A stretch of 64,000 bases of DNA, from positions 26,421-90,420 of the forward strand of contig NZ_JAHLNO010000013.1 of NCBI RefSeq assembly GCF_018916875.1, written 5' to 3'. The position numbers and the translations under genes were made by a program. The stretch's first letter is position 1. Each line of letters opens with the position of its first letter. Origin of the DNA: Virgibacillus proomii. GTDB taxonomy: Bacteria; Bacillota; Bacilli; Bacillales; Amphibacillaceae. The notes beneath the pieces were generated by a model. The model saw only the letters and a program-made list of their open reading frames with translations. It made no database searches and was not told the origin of the DNA. Below are positions 44,798 to 54,126 of this stretch, one piece after another.

Positions 44798-45583
44798 TTA
44801 TACATGTTGGTTAATAAGTGAGAGAAATTCAGTTAAACTCTCAACCTCAAACGTTGGCAACCCATTAGTTTGAAGATCCTGTCGATTAATCCATACCGAG
44901 TCTACTCCGCTTCGTGATGCACCTAATATATCCGTATGCAGATTATCCCCTACCATAATCGCTTCATCTTCTTTTACGTCCAATTTCTCCAATGTATATT
45001 GAAATATAGCAGGATCAGGCTTCCCACTACCAAAGTCGCCTGACACAACAATCTCTTCAAAATAATCTTTTAGTTTTGGAGTCATTTTCAGTTTCGTTTG
45101 TTGTAAATCTGGTGAACCGTTCGTTAGTAAAGCCAGCTTAAAATCATTTGCTAAAGCATCTAAGACATCGAACGTATCTTCAAAAACAAATGGTTTCTTC
45201 TTTCTTACCTTAGGAAATGTTTCCGCTAATTCAATTGCCAATTGTTGGTCTTCAACACCTACTCCTTCTAACCCCTTTTCCCAAGCTTCCTTTCGATAAA
45301 TAGGTGCGATTTCTTTTAACTGTTGAAACTCCTTTCCTTTATCATCAAAATCTCCCCAAAGTCCTTCGAAAGGGTTAATACCAATCATTTGTGTAAATGG
45401 GTAAGTGGAATAGGATGCGTATAATGACCGAGCTTTCTCTCGCACACTCTCCTCTAAATCGACTGGGTCTATCTTAGGGTTGATTTTATTTGCCTTGTTA
45501 CAAGCTTCTTTGAACGATTCTGCTACACTCTTCTTATCCCAAAGTAGTGTATCATCTAAATCAAAAATAATTGCTTTACGCAT
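44798..45583 (-). CDS. HAD-superfamily hydrolase (YsaA-like)
   Basis: A 261-residue type-I-cap HAD phosphatase. Motif I is IIFDLDDTLLW (D8, D10), a large helical cap runs about residues 20-115, motif II is LALLTNGSPD, motif III Lys is in GDFGSGKPDPAIF, and motif IV is MVGDNLHTDILGA. It resembles B. subtilis YsaA; general substrates of the group are small phosphoesters such as phosphoserine, phosphoglycolate or nucleotides, and the real one is unknown. It is divergent from ilvE, 150 bp away. Confidence 0.87.
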   Translation of the reverse strand: MRKAIIFDLDDTLLWDKKSVAESFKEACNKANKINPKIDPVDLEESVREKARSLYASYSTYPFTQMIGINPFEGLWGDFDDKGKEFQQLKEIAPIYRKEAWEKGLEGVGVEDQQLAIELAETFPKVRKKKPFVFEDTFDVLDALANDFKLALLTNGSPDLQQTKLKMTPKLKDYFEEIVVSGDFGSGKPDPAIFQYTLEKLDVKEDEAIMVGDNLHTDILGASRSGVDSVWINRQDLQTNGLPTFEVESLTEFLSLINQHV

Positions 45584-45732
45584 CCATACAACTCCTTTTT
45601 CTGCTGCATATCTTACTAAAAGTATACAACATTTTACGAAAAATAAAAAAACTAATTAATTTAGGGTTGATTTTATTGAAAATATAGACTAATATAGTTA
45701 TTAAAATTTTTACAGCTAAGGGGATATTGGCA

Positions 45733-46827
45733 ATGGAAGAATGGACAGTTAAAGTTAATCGTTGTACAGTGAAGAAAGAAAAACCCAATACCGATCAATT
45801 GGAATTTGGTACCGTGTTTACGGATCATATGTTTGTTATGGATTATTCTGAGCCTTTGGGTTGGCAGGATCCGCGTATCGTTCCATATCAACCGCTATCT
45901 ATTGATCCATCCGCAATGATATTTCATTATGGACAATCTGTTTTTGAAGGATTAAAAGCATACCAAACGCCGGAAGGAGATATCCAACTATTTCGACCGA
46001 AAAAAAACCTTCAACGTTTGAACAAGTCAAATGATCGCCTATGTATTCCAGCGATTGATGAAGCGTTTATTCTGGAAGCCATGAAGCAGCTTGTATATTT
46101 AGACAAAGAATGGATTCCAACTGCAGAAGGAACTTCTCTTTATATTCGTCCATTCATTATTTCAACGGAGCCTTATATCGGAGTAGCGCCATCACATCAA
46201 TACAAATTTGTGATTATTCTATCACCAGTTGGAGCTTATTACAAAGAAGGGATTAATCCAGTAAAAATTGCGGTTGAAAATCAATATGTTCGGGCGGTAA
46301 AAGGCGGAACTGGTGAGGCAAAAACTGGAGGAAACTATGCAGCCAGTTTAAAAGCTCAAGAGCTTTGTGCTAAAGAAGGGTTTACACAAGTATTGTGGCT
46401 GGATGGAGTAGAGAAAAAGTATATTGAAGAAGTAGGAAGCATGAACGTATTCTTTAAAATTAATGGAAAAGTATATACTCCTGCTTTAAACGGCAGTATT
46501 TTAGAAGGTGTAACCCGGAACTCCGTTATTCAATTACTCAACCATTGGAATATCCCGGTAATTGAAGACAGAATCTCCATGGAGGATTTGCATCGAGCCT
46601 ATATGGACGGTAAGTTGGAAGAAGCGTTCGGTACGGGTACAGCAGCAGTCATTTCACCAATCGGTCAACTACGCTGGGAAGGTAAAGACTTATTAATCAA
46701 TGACGGAAAGACTGGTGAACTATCAAAATCATTATATACGACTTTAACTAACATTCAATATGGAAAAGAAACGGATCCATTTGATTGGATTGAGAAAGTT
46801 AGTGAGTCGCACACTGTTAAACATTAA
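45733..46827 (+). CDS. ilvE: Branched-chain amino acid aminotransferase
   Basis: About 364 residues, class IV fold, the large (group II) type. It transfers amino groups between glutamate and the 2-oxo acids of Leu, Ile and Val. Motifs: HYGQSVFEGLKAY, the PLP-lysine region GGNYAASLKAQ, EVGSMNVFF and AFGTGTAAVISPI. The TTG at 45727 is only 3 nt from AAGGGG, whereas the ATG at 45733 is 9 nt away, so the latter is taken. The terminator at 46861 ends the unit. The gene is not next to other ilv/leu genes. Confidence 0.93.
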   Translation: MEEWTVKVNRCTVKKEKPNTDQLEFGTVFTDHMFVMDYSEPLGWQDPRIVPYQPLSIDPSAMIFHYGQSVFEGLKAYQTPEGDIQLFRPKKNLQRLNKSNDRLCIPAIDEAFILEAMKQLVYLDKEWIPTAEGTSLYIRPFIISTEPYIGVAPSHQYKFVIILSPVGAYYKEGINPVKIAVENQYVRAVKGGTGEAKTGGNYAASLKAQELCAKEGFTQVLWLDGVEKKYIEEVGSMNVFFKINGKVYTPALNGSILEGVTRNSVIQLLNHWNIPVIEDRISMEDLHRAYMDGKLEEAFGTGTAAVISPIGQLRWEGKDLLINDGKTGELSKSLYTTLTNIQYGKETDPFDWIEKVSESHTVKH

Positions 46828-46860
46828 TTGCACTTATTTCATTTAAACACATTGAATTAA

Positions 46861-46892
46861 CAGAGTACTATTATTTAGTGCTCTGTTTTTAT
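46861..46892 (+). terminator. Terminator of ilvE
   Basis: CAGAGTACT/AGTGCTCTG (one mismatch) is followed by TTTTTATTTTT. Confidence 0.8.
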
Positions 46893-47064
46893 TTTTATTT
46901 ACGGAATATTCCATCAAACTGTATAATAAGTGATTTACAACTACTACTTGGAAAAAACTTATTTCTCCTTAAGATTAACGAAAAGACAATTGGTACGTAT
47001 AATAATACCAATTCATTTAAATCACACTTTTTTGATAAGAATTATAGGATTAGGAGGTATGAGA

Positions 47065-47862
47065 TTGTTTTTACAGCTAAATCACGTTGGAAAAACATTT
47101 TTAGATAAACAGAAACAAACTTCCTACGAAGTATTTTCTGATCTTCATCTCACAATCCAGGAAAATCAGTTTGTCTCGTTCTTAGGACCGTCTGGATGTG
47201 GAAAGTCTACGCTCTTATCGATGATTGCAGGACTTGAGCATACAACAAAAGGAGCAATTACTCTTCATGATCAAATGATAACTAAACCTAGTCCGGATCG
47301 CGGAATGGTGTTTCAACAACCGGCTCTCTTTCCCTGGCTTGATGTTAAAGATAATATTATGTTTCCATTAAAAAATAAATTGCCAAAAGAAGCGGCAGAA
47401 AAACAAGCAGATCACTTTTTAAAAATGGTACAGTTAAGCAAATTTAAACATCATTATATTTATGAACTATCTGGCGGAATGCAACAACGGGTTGCGATTG
47501 CTCGGGCCTTGGCAATGGATCCTTCAGTTTTATTAATGGATGAACCATTTGGATCCCTGGATGAGCAAACACGCTATATTCTTCAGGATAAATTGTTAGA
47601 GATTTGGCAAAAAACAAAGAAAACGATTCTATTCGTAACGCATAGTATTCATGAAGCGGTAAAGCTATCTGATCGAATTGTCGTGATGGGGACTCGACCT
47701 GGACGAATTATTTCGGACATTTCTATTAATCTGCCAAGACCACGAAAACGAGATGACCAGAAAGTTATTACTTTAGAAAAAGAAATTATGAGTCTGTTAA
47801 AAATTGAAATTAATAAAGTATTAAAGGAAGAGTTATCTAATGAAGTTCAACCTAGCAATTAA
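47065..47862 (+). CDS. ABC importer ATP-binding protein (sulfonate/nitrate/taurine family)
   Basis: About 265 residues from a TTG start. Walker A is GPSGCGKST, the Q-loop [10 protein letters not shown] (typical SsuB/TauB form), signature [14 protein letters not shown], Walker [17 protein letters not shown] and H-loop FVTHSIHEA. The open frame begins 45 codons earlier, but AGGAGG (47053-47058) lies 6-8 nt before the TTG at 47065, and the upstream codons look non-coding. It overlaps the permease gene by 23 bp. Part of a three-gene import operon; substrate probably an alkanesulfonate or similar small anion or heterocycle, not determinable here. Confidence 0.85.
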   Translation: MFLQLNHVGKTFLDKQKQTSYEVFSDLHLTIQENQFVSFLGPSGCGKSTLLSMIAGLEHTTKGAITLHDQMITKPSPDRGMVFQQPALFPWLDVKDNIMFPLKNKLPKEAAEKQADHFLKMVQLSKFKHHYIYELSGGMQQRVAIARALAMDPSVLLMDEPFGSLDEQTRYILQDKLLEIWQKTKKTILFVTHSIHEAVKLSDRIVVMGTRPGRIISDISINLPRPRKRDDQKVITLEKEIMSLLKIEINKVLKEELSNEVQPSN

Positions 47863-48601
47863 ACGTATCATCTTTCTCTTTGCTGCTCTTTGCATCTGGG
47901 AAATCATCTATTCTTTAAATGTATATTCCGCCATTGTTTTTCCTTCTCCTGTTACTGTTTTTGTAGCCTTATATGAAGGTCTTATCAGTGGTGATTTTGT
48001 AATAGCACTTGGAGCTAGTTTTAAGCATTTGATTATTGGGATGACCTTTGCCATTTTATTTGGCACCATTATCGGCGTTATTCTAGGTAAATCAAAGCAG
48101 GCAGATGAGACAGCTGGAATGTACTTAATTGCCCTGCAAAGCATTCCAAGTATTGTTTGGGTACCGCTTTCAATCATGTTGTTTGGATTTACAGAGTTTT
48201 CCGTTATTTTTGTAGTTGTGTTAGGAGGAACATTTGTCGTAGCTATCAATGTCAGATCGGCTGTACAAAATGTCCCGCCTCAGCTGATTAGAGCAGCCAG
48301 AACCATGGGAATAAACGGATTTCAGCTATTTTATCGAGTAGAAATACCAGCAAGCATTCCGTACTTTATGACTGCACTTCGACTCGCCTGGGCATTTAGC
48401 TGGCGAGCATTAATGGCAGGCGAATTACTAAGTAATGGTCCAGGACTTGGGTATTCATTAAGCTATGCACAGGATTACGCGAGAATGGATCAAGTTATTG
48501 GCATTATCATTATTATTGGTATGATTGGTGCAATTGTTGACCATTTACTATTCACGAAATTAGAAAAAACCGTAATGCAACGATGGGGCTTACTGAAATG
48601 A
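47840..48601 (+). CDS. ABC importer permease (SsuC/TauC-like)
   Basis: A 253-residue permease with six membrane segments and the EAA-loop pattern GRxx-like segment IRAARTMGINGFQLFYRVEI, followed by PASIPYFMTALRLAWAFSWR, characteristic of the sulfonate/nitrate permease family. AAGGAAG precedes the ATG, inside the end of the ATPase gene. It forms a homodimeric channel with the ATPase. Confidence 0.85.
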   Translation: MKFNLAIKRIIFLFAALCIWEIIYSLNVYSAIVFPSPVTVFVALYEGLISGDFVIALGASFKHLIIGMTFAILFGTIIGVILGKSKQADETAGMYLIALQSIPSIVWVPLSIMLFGFTEFSVIFVVVLGGTFVVAINVRSAVQNVPPQLIRAARTMGINGFQLFYRVEIPASIPYFMTALRLAWAFSWRALMAGELLSNGPGLGYSLSYAQDYARMDQVIGIIIIIGMIGAIVDHLLFTKLEKTVMQRWGLLK

Positions 48602-48617
48602 AGGGATGTGTAATAAT

Positions 48618-49610
48618 TTGAAAAAAATAATTGGATTTATACTTTTATTTTCATTGTTGAGTACACTGTTAACGGGTTGCGAAAAAAATCAAAATGATAA
48701 GGAACAGAAAGAAATAACGATAGGTTATTTCCCCAATATTAATCATGTTGCAGGTATGGTAGCTGAAGAAAAAGATTTCTATTTAGAAACACTGCCTAAT
48801 GGCGTCAAAGTAAAGTATCAATATTTTCCTGACGGTTCTGCTTTTATGACCGCAGTGGAAACCGGAGAAATTGAGGGTGGGCTTGTCGGGCCTGGCCCAG
48901 CTATGAATCATTTTGCCAGCGGGGCAAAAATTAATATCGTTGCCTCTGGATCAACAGGAGGAACCGTGATTATGTCACGGAAAAACGCAGGAATAGACAG
49001 TCCACAAGACTTGGCGGGAAAAGCTTTTATCTCTCCGCGTGTTGGTTGTACACATGATGTGCAGTTTGAATCGCAAATGGAAGATGACTATAAGTTAACA
49101 TCCGATCGTGTAAATGGGCAAATGAAACATGTTACCGGTAAACCAGCTACTTACCATAGCATGTTTACTTCCAAAAAGGTAGATGTCGCTACTGTACCCG
49201 AGCCCTGGGCCTCTTTTATTGAAGAAAAGGGCAGTGGCAAAGTATTAATTGACACAGATGATGTTGCATGGGGAAGAACACTTCCGGCAGCTGTGTTCGT
49301 AACCTCCCAAGAATTAATAGATAAGGATCCAGAGCTTGTTCAAAGCATTGTAGATGGACATAAACAAGCTATCGAATTTATTAGTAAAAATCCGGATGAA
49401 GCAAAGGAAATAGCTATCCATAAAATCCAAGAAATTACGGATCAAAAGCTTTCTAAATCAGTCATTGATAGGGCGTGGAGACGGATTGACTTCACATATG
49501 AAATAGATGAAAATGTTCTTCAGGAGTTTTCCGATGCTTCCTACGAACTAAAATTTTTAAAAAGAAAACCGAATTTAGAAGGATTAGTCAATCCACGCTT
49601 TTTAAAATAA
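48618..49610 (+). CDS. ABC importer substrate-binding lipoprotein (SsuA/NMT1-like)
   Basis: About 330 residues. A lipoprotein signal peptide with lipobox LLTGC ends at about residue 21. The mature part has the NMT1/SsuA fold: ITIGYFPNINHVAGMVAEEK, DGSAFMTAVETGEIEGGLVG, FISPRVGCTHDVQFES, VATVPEPWASFI. It captures the substrate at the outer membrane face and hands it to the permease. A TTG at 48618 with AAGGGA about 11 nt upstream fits better than the ATG at 48606, which directly abuts that site. It is the last gene of the operon; a bidirectional terminator follows. Confidence 0.85.
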   Translation: MKKIIGFILLFSLLSTLLTGCEKNQNDKEQKEITIGYFPNINHVAGMVAEEKDFYLETLPNGVKVKYQYFPDGSAFMTAVETGEIEGGLVGPGPAMNHFASGAKINIVASGSTGGTVIMSRKNAGIDSPQDLAGKAFISPRVGCTHDVQFESQMEDDYKLTSDRVNGQMKHVTGKPATYHSMFTSKKVDVATVPEPWASFIEEKGSGKVLIDTDDVAWGRTLPAAVFVTSQELIDKDPELVQSIVDGHKQAIEFISKNPDEAKEIAIHKIQEITDQKLSKSVIDRAWRRIDFTYEIDENVLQEFSDASYELKFLKRKPNLEGLVNPRFLK

Positions 49611-49640
49611 AACAAATTTTATAATTTTTCTAGACAGTAA

Positions 49641-49712
49641 AAACAGACGCTTTTCTTCTTTCTTGCTTAGGCAAAAGCACAAGCTCAAATGAAGAAAGAG
49701 CGTCTATTTTCT
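49641..49712. terminator. Bidirectional terminator between the ABC operon and htpG
   Basis: AGACGCTTTTCTTCTTTCTT pairs with GAAGAAAGAGCGTCT around a loop; T/A runs lie on both sides (AGTAAAAACAG; CTATTTTCT). Confidence 0.75.
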
Positions 49713-49760
49713 AATTAGATCCCTTTAGCACTAGAAATACTAAATAATCATGTACTTTCA

Positions 49761-51644
49761 CTATGAAATCATTACTTTACAAATATCATTGGTAAATTCA
49801 ACTGGATCATTAACAGGTAAGCCTTCGATAAGCAGTGCCTGATTATACAATAAATTTGTATATAAGTTGAGTTTGTCCTTATCATTGGATAAGGCATCTT
49901 TTAATGCTTGGAACACTTCATGATTTACGTTTATTTCCAATACTTTATCTGCTTTTATTTGCTGATTATTTGGCATCGTATTAAGCACTTTTTCCATTTC
50001 CAATGATATTTCACCATCCGCAGTCAGACATACTGGATGTGATTTTAAACGTTTGGAAGAACGGACATCAATTACTTTTCCAGCTAATTGATCTTTCATA
50101 TATTTAAACAATTCTTTGTTTTCCTCTTTTTCTTTTTCATCTGTTGAATCGTTTGTCTCTTCTTCCAAGCCAAGATCGCCACTTGAAACAGACTTAAACT
50201 CTTTATCTTTATACTTCATTAACATCTTTATCGCAAATTCATCGACTTCTTCCGTAAAGTACAACATTTCATATCCTTTATCAGCTACTAATTCTGTTTG
50301 TGGTAACTTCTTAATTCGATCAATTGATTCACCTGCAGCATAGTAGATATACTTCTGATCTTCCGGCATTCGGTTTACATATTCTTCTAATGTCACTAAT
50401 TTTTCTTCGGTGGAAGAATAGAACATTAATAAATCTTGCAAGGTTTCTTTGTTTGCACCAAAGTCATTGTAGACGCCAAATTTCAACTGTCTACCAAAAG
50501 CCTCATAAAACTTCTCATATTTTTCGCGATCATCGCGCTGCAATTGCAGTAATTGTGTTTTTATTTTTTTCGTGATATTTTTAGCAATGACCTTTAATTG
50601 GCGGTTATGTTGTAACATTTCACGAGAGATATTTAAAGATAAATCCTCTGAATCTACCAATCCTTTAACAAAGCTGAAATAATCAGGAAGTAAATCAGCA
50701 CATTTATCCATGATCAAAACACCATTTGAGTAAAGCTCAAGTCCTTTTTCGAATTCCTTTGAATAATAGTCAAACGGAGCATTTTCAGGTATGAATAAAA
50801 TTGCGTTATAACGGATGGTTCCATCTACATTAATATGCATGGACTTCAATGGTTTATCAAATCCATATCGTTTCTCTTGATAAAAGTTAATATAGTCCTC
50901 TTCCGTTAACTCACTTTTATTCTTTTTCCAAATCGGAATCATACTGTTAATCGTTTCTTCTTCTACATAGTCGACATATTCATCGCTATCTTCATCTTTC
51001 GGCTTTTTCTTAGTTATATCCATTTTAATTGGATAACGGATGAAATCAGAATATTTCTTAATAATTTCTTGTAAACGATGTTCCTCAAGAAATTGATCAA
51101 ATGAATCTTCTTCGGTATTTTCTTTTATTTTTAAGATAATTTCTGTTCCTACTTGTTGTTTTTCACTAGGGGTAATCGTAAATCCATCTGTACCAGATGA
51201 TTCCCATTGATAGGCTTGTTCACTATCAATCGATTTACTAATAACGGCCACCTTATCAGCTACCATAAACGCCGCATAAAAGCCAACACCAAATTGACCG
51301 ATAATATCAAAACCATCTTTTATTTCTGTATCATTTTTAAAAGCAAACGATCCGCTTTTAGCAATCGTTCCTAGATTCGTTTCAAGTTCTTTCTTGGTCA
51401 TACCAATTCCTGTATCAATAATCTTCAATGTGCGTTCTTCTTTATTCGGGATGATTTTAATATCATAATCTTCCTTATTAAAGGTTAGGCTTTCATCTGT
51501 TAAACTGCGATAATACATTTTATCCATCGCATCACTGGCGTTGGAAATTAGCTCACGCAAAAACACCTCACGTTGTGAATAAATGGAGTTAATCATTAGT
51601 TCGAGTAATCGTTTCGATTCTGCTTTAAACTCTTGTTTAGGCAT
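49761..51644 (-). CDS. htpG: Molecular chaperone HtpG (Hsp90)
   Basis: A 627-residue Hsp90. N-terminal GHKL ATPase: [18 protein letters not shown] (N-box), [14 protein letters not shown] (G1), [18 protein letters not shown] (G2). The middle domain has [39 protein letters not shown] and the catalytic-loop Arg; the C-terminal dimerisation domain ends the protein. It has no charged eukaryotic linker or MEEVD. The frame opens at 51686, but GAAGGAGAGGG lies just before the ATG at 51644 ([10 protein letters not shown]). It is a cytosolic chaperone; no CIRCE element was seen upstream. Confidence 0.95.
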   Translation of the reverse strand: MPKQEFKAESKRLLELMINSIYSQREVFLRELISNASDAMDKMYYRSLTDESLTFNKEDYDIKIIPNKEERTLKIIDTGIGMTKKELETNLGTIAKSGSFAFKNDTEIKDGFDIIGQFGVGFYAAFMVADKVAVISKSIDSEQAYQWESSGTDGFTITPSEKQQVGTEIILKIKENTEEDSFDQFLEEHRLQEIIKKYSDFIRYPIKMDITKKKPKDEDSDEYVDYVEEETINSMIPIWKKNKSELTEEDYINFYQEKRYGFDKPLKSMHINVDGTIRYNAILFIPENAPFDYYSKEFEKGLELYSNGVLIMDKCADLLPDYFSFVKGLVDSEDLSLNISREMLQHNRQLKVIAKNITKKIKTQLLQLQRDDREKYEKFYEAFGRQLKFGVYNDFGANKETLQDLLMFYSSTEEKLVTLEEYVNRMPEDQKYIYYAAGESIDRIKKLPQTELVADKGYEMLYFTEEVDEFAIKMLMKYKDKEFKSVSSGDLGLEEETNDSTDEKEKEENKELFKYMKDQLAGKVIDVRSSKRLKSHPVCLTADGEISLEMEKVLNTMPNNQQIKADKVLEINVNHEVFQALKDALSNDKDKLNLYTNLLYNQALLIEGLPVNDPVEFTNDICKVMIS

Positions 51645-51723
51645 AAAACCCTCTCCTTCCAATGAACTCATATGTTTTAATATCATAAACTCTACTTCCT
51701 GTCAATATACGAGACTTGCCCCT

Positions 51724-52674
51724 CTAATTGCTATTTTTATGATGTCGCGCTAATTCTGTAATATAATCAAAAAATAAATCCCGCTCTACTTCATAGACAA
51801 GATTCACTGGCCTCCCTGTGTCACACAGTTCTGTTCTCCCCTGACTTTTTCCATCAGGATGGACAATACAACGTACCTGTTTCTTTTTTACTAAATCACT
51901 ATTTCCTATTGTTGCAGTCGTTAGTACATCCCATAAAAAATATGTTGAGTTGGTTTGAAAATGAACAAGCGGAGGTACCATTGCATAACATTGTCCTAAG
52001 AAATCGATACCTATATCTGTTCTTTCTCTTGCCCATCTATTTCTGACATCAACAGTTAAGGGAACCATATTCGTACTCTCTAAGGCTACTAAATCTATCT
52101 CGATATTGCTCTCCCATACTTTATGTACAGCTTCTGGGTCCCAAAAAGCATTCCATTCCGCTGTCCCGTCATGCTCAGGTTCTTCCACATTTCCTGTTTC
52201 TAGGAAGGTTCCACCCATCCAAGCTAATTTGTCTATTTTTCTTTCAATATCCGGCGCTTCCTCCAGTGCTCTTGCCAAATCTGTTAATGGTCCAACAAAT
52301 ACTAGTGTAACAGGCTCATCACTCTTACGCAGTATTTCCACTAGATGCTTATGACTTGGCAGTGTAATTGTTTCGGTTTGGATTGGTAAATGCTCATTTA
52401 AAATCGGCAATGCGTCTACATAAAAGGCATGCATACGCCATTCTTTTGGAAAAGGATTTTTTCCGCGTGATGTAGATGCCGCTACTTCTATACACTTCCC
52501 TTTGCCGAACCGATCAATGATTTTACGGCTCGCATAAACGGCAGGCTCAAGATAACAATCTGCGGGTATGACTCCGACACCAACTAAGTCAATGTCTTCC
52601 ATTTGCAACAATAAAAATAAAGAAATTAAATCGTCTACACCACCATCATGATTTAAATATACTTTCTTCTTCAT
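51724..52674 (-). CDS. Nucleoside hydrolase (IunH/RihA-like)
   Basis: 316 residues. The family's Asp cluster is seen as LNHDGGVDDLISLFLLL (D-x-x-x-D-D), with LVFVGPLTDLARALEE and GNVEEPEHDGTAEWNAFWDP, the Ca2+- and ribose-binding motifs. It splits the N-glycosidic bond of nucleosides (purine or pyrimidine not decided) to base plus ribose for salvage. The His active-site residue near the C-terminus typical of inosine-uridine hydrolases is not obvious. GAGGA lies upstream of the ATG. It is monocistronic. Confidence 0.88.
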   Translation of the reverse strand: MKKKVYLNHDGGVDDLISLFLLLQMEDIDLVGVGVIPADCYLEPAVYASRKIIDRFGKGKCIEVAASTSRGKNPFPKEWRMHAFYVDALPILNEHLPIQTETITLPSHKHLVEILRKSDEPVTLVFVGPLTDLARALEEAPDIERKIDKLAWMGGTFLETGNVEEPEHDGTAEWNAFWDPEAVHKVWESNIEIDLVALESTNMVPLTVDVRNRWARERTDIGIDFLGQCYAMVPPLVHFQTNSTYFLWDVLTTATIGNSDLVKKKQVRCIVHPDGKSQGRTELCDTGRPVNLVYEVERDLFFDYITELARHHKNSN

Positions 52675-52799
52675 GCTTGTCCAAAAGTCCTCCTCACTAT
52701 ATATTTCTATCGATTGATAAGTAATATTGTCTCAGGTTTTAGCTGCCATTACAAATGATAAGAGAAGATTATGACACGTTAAGTGCATGTTCAAAAAGG

Positions 52800-53110
52800 A
52801 AATAAACAGACGAGATCGTAGTGTATCGGTGTCGATGTTTTTCTTGTCCTTGAAAAGAAATACGCTTTTTCTGCGTGCGATGTATTGCTGTCGTAGCTTT
52901 TCTTGTCCTTGAAAAAGAAATACGCTTTTTCTGCGTGCGATGTATTGCTGTCGTAGCTTTTCTTGTCCTTGAAAAAGAAATACGCTTTTTCTGCGTGCAA
53001 TGTATTGCTGTCGTAGCTTTTCTTGTCCTTGAAAAAGAAATACGCTTTTTCTGCGTGCGATGTATTGCTGTCGTAGCTTTTCTTGTCCTTGAAAAACCGC
53101 GATGTGTCTC
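52800..53110 (+). repeat. 60-bp minisatellite (four full units plus partial ends)
   Basis: Four exact-length 60-bp units (one single-base change, TGCGTGCAATG) each with TTTTTCTGCGTGCGATGTAT, GCTGTCGTAGCTTTTCTTGT and CCTTGAAAAAGAAATACGC. Each unit forms GAAAAAG ... CTTTTTC. It is related to the minisatellite at 23.84-24.48 kb. The repetitive frames on both strands (up to 120 codons) come from the repeat being a multiple of three and are not genes. Confidence 0.9.
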
Positions 53111-53350
53111 TGTCGAAGTTCGAGAGAGCATAGTGTATAAAGTTAGAAAATTACCCTCGTCAAAGGGGAATTTTTGATTCTATGAACATCCCTTTAAAGT
53201 TGGGTGCTATTATAGAAACAGAAAGAGAGTATGAAAGAAGTCTCTATAGCCTGATTAAAAATTTTCTGGTACTTATCCAGCTAACCTTTGCTATACTTAC
53301 AAAAAAACAATCCCAAATCATAGTTATGATTATATCTTTTAACATAGAAA

Positions 53351-53376
53351 AAAGGGCTCAGGTCAAACTGAGCCCT
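53351..53376 (-). terminator. Terminator of the small coiled protein gene
   Basis: GGGCTCAG/CTGAGCCC with a 6-nt loop is followed on the minus strand by TTTTTTC. The stop codon adjoins the stem. Confidence 0.9.
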
Positions 53377-53645
53377 TAATGGTTGTTCTGTCTATATTCT
53401 TCAATTTCTTGTCTTGCGTTATGAAGCTTTTCAAATGTTTGCTGAAATTGTGGATTTTCTAATGCCTGTTCGCCTGCATGATGCTGTGTAGTCTTTAATA
53501 AGCTATCTACTTGTAACAATTGTTGTTGTGCTTGCAGGAGCTGTTCTTCATCTCCATTCGTCTTAGCTTCTTGCAATAGCTGATATGCTTCCGTAAATTG
53601 TTCTGTCGCTAATTCAATTTGCTCGTGGGGATATTGACTTTCCAT
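53376..53645 (-). CDS. Small helical protein, function unknown
   Basis: 89 residues from ATG at 53645, preceded by GGAGG at 8 nt (the frame opens 9 codons earlier). It is Gln/Glu-rich and probably an all-helical hairpin or coiled coil: EQIELATEQFTEAYQLLQEA, LLQAQQQLLQVDSLLKTTQ, FEKLHNARQEIEEYRQNN. There are no Cys and no membrane segment. It is similar in style to small Bacillus proteins such as the DUF2524/YtzC kind, but I cannot confirm that. It is monocistronic with its own terminator. Confidence 0.7.
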   Translation of the reverse strand: MESQYPHEQIELATEQFTEAYQLLQEAKTNGDEEQLLQAQQQLLQVDSLLKTTQHHAGEQALENPQFQQTFEKLHNARQEIEEYRQNNH

Positions 53646-53855
53646 AAACCAACCTCCAATAAGTTTATTCATTCACTTTTATATGTTGTCTTTTTATACC
53701 AATTTTATGTATATGGGACTTGGGGTATATGAACAACCCTTCGTTGCTACTTGTGCATAATTGTTAGTTAAGAAAGCTTTTATCGTAAATAAAATTTAGC
53801 TAGCAACAAGCCTAGAAAAAGTAATAACAAAACCAAAAATTTTTTATAGTTTATT

Positions 53856-53905
53856 ATACGAAAGAATCACCCGTATTCCTAAAAGGGTACGAGTGGATTC
53901 TTTCG
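53856..53905 (-). terminator. Hairpin, possible original terminator of the glcD gene
   Basis: CGAAAGAATC ... GATTCTTTCG with an inner CGTA/TACG pair and little T-run. It lies 220 bp after the glcD stop, separated from it by a family-1 repeat. Confidence 0.5.
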
Positions 53906-53933
53906 GAACGCCTTATTTGAAAATTCTCTTATC

Positions 53934-54122
53934 ATAAAGTGAAACTTCATTCAGTAGGAGTTTTCTTCCATCTCCTACTGAACGTTAGTACCATAAGGGT
54001 ATGACCTAAAGGCTCTTCTCACGAATCGGGCATTTAGGTGCCGTTTTCTCCCACTTAGACCCTTTTGTATCAACTCAAGCTCTTGAAGTGGGAGTCTTAC
54101 GGCACCTTACATACAGGATAAA
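53934..54122 (+). repeat. Family-1 element (subfamily A, long form) next to the glcD stop
   Basis: ATAAA at 53934-53938 and 54118-54122, only 4 bp from the glcD stop codon. Stem 1 is ATTCAGTAGGAG/CTCCTACTGAA; stem 2 is CTCCCACTT/AAGTGGGAG within GGTGCCGT/ACGGCACC. The right end reads ATACAGG. Confidence 0.92.
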
Positions 54123-54126
54123 ACCA

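Noticed and set aside
52800..53110. CRISPR array
   Set aside because: Whole 60-bp units are identical, with no variable spacers.
52769..53177. Repetitive frames of 69-120 residues on both strands
   Set aside because: They exist because the 60-bp unit is a multiple of three; both strands are open equally, so this is not coding evidence.
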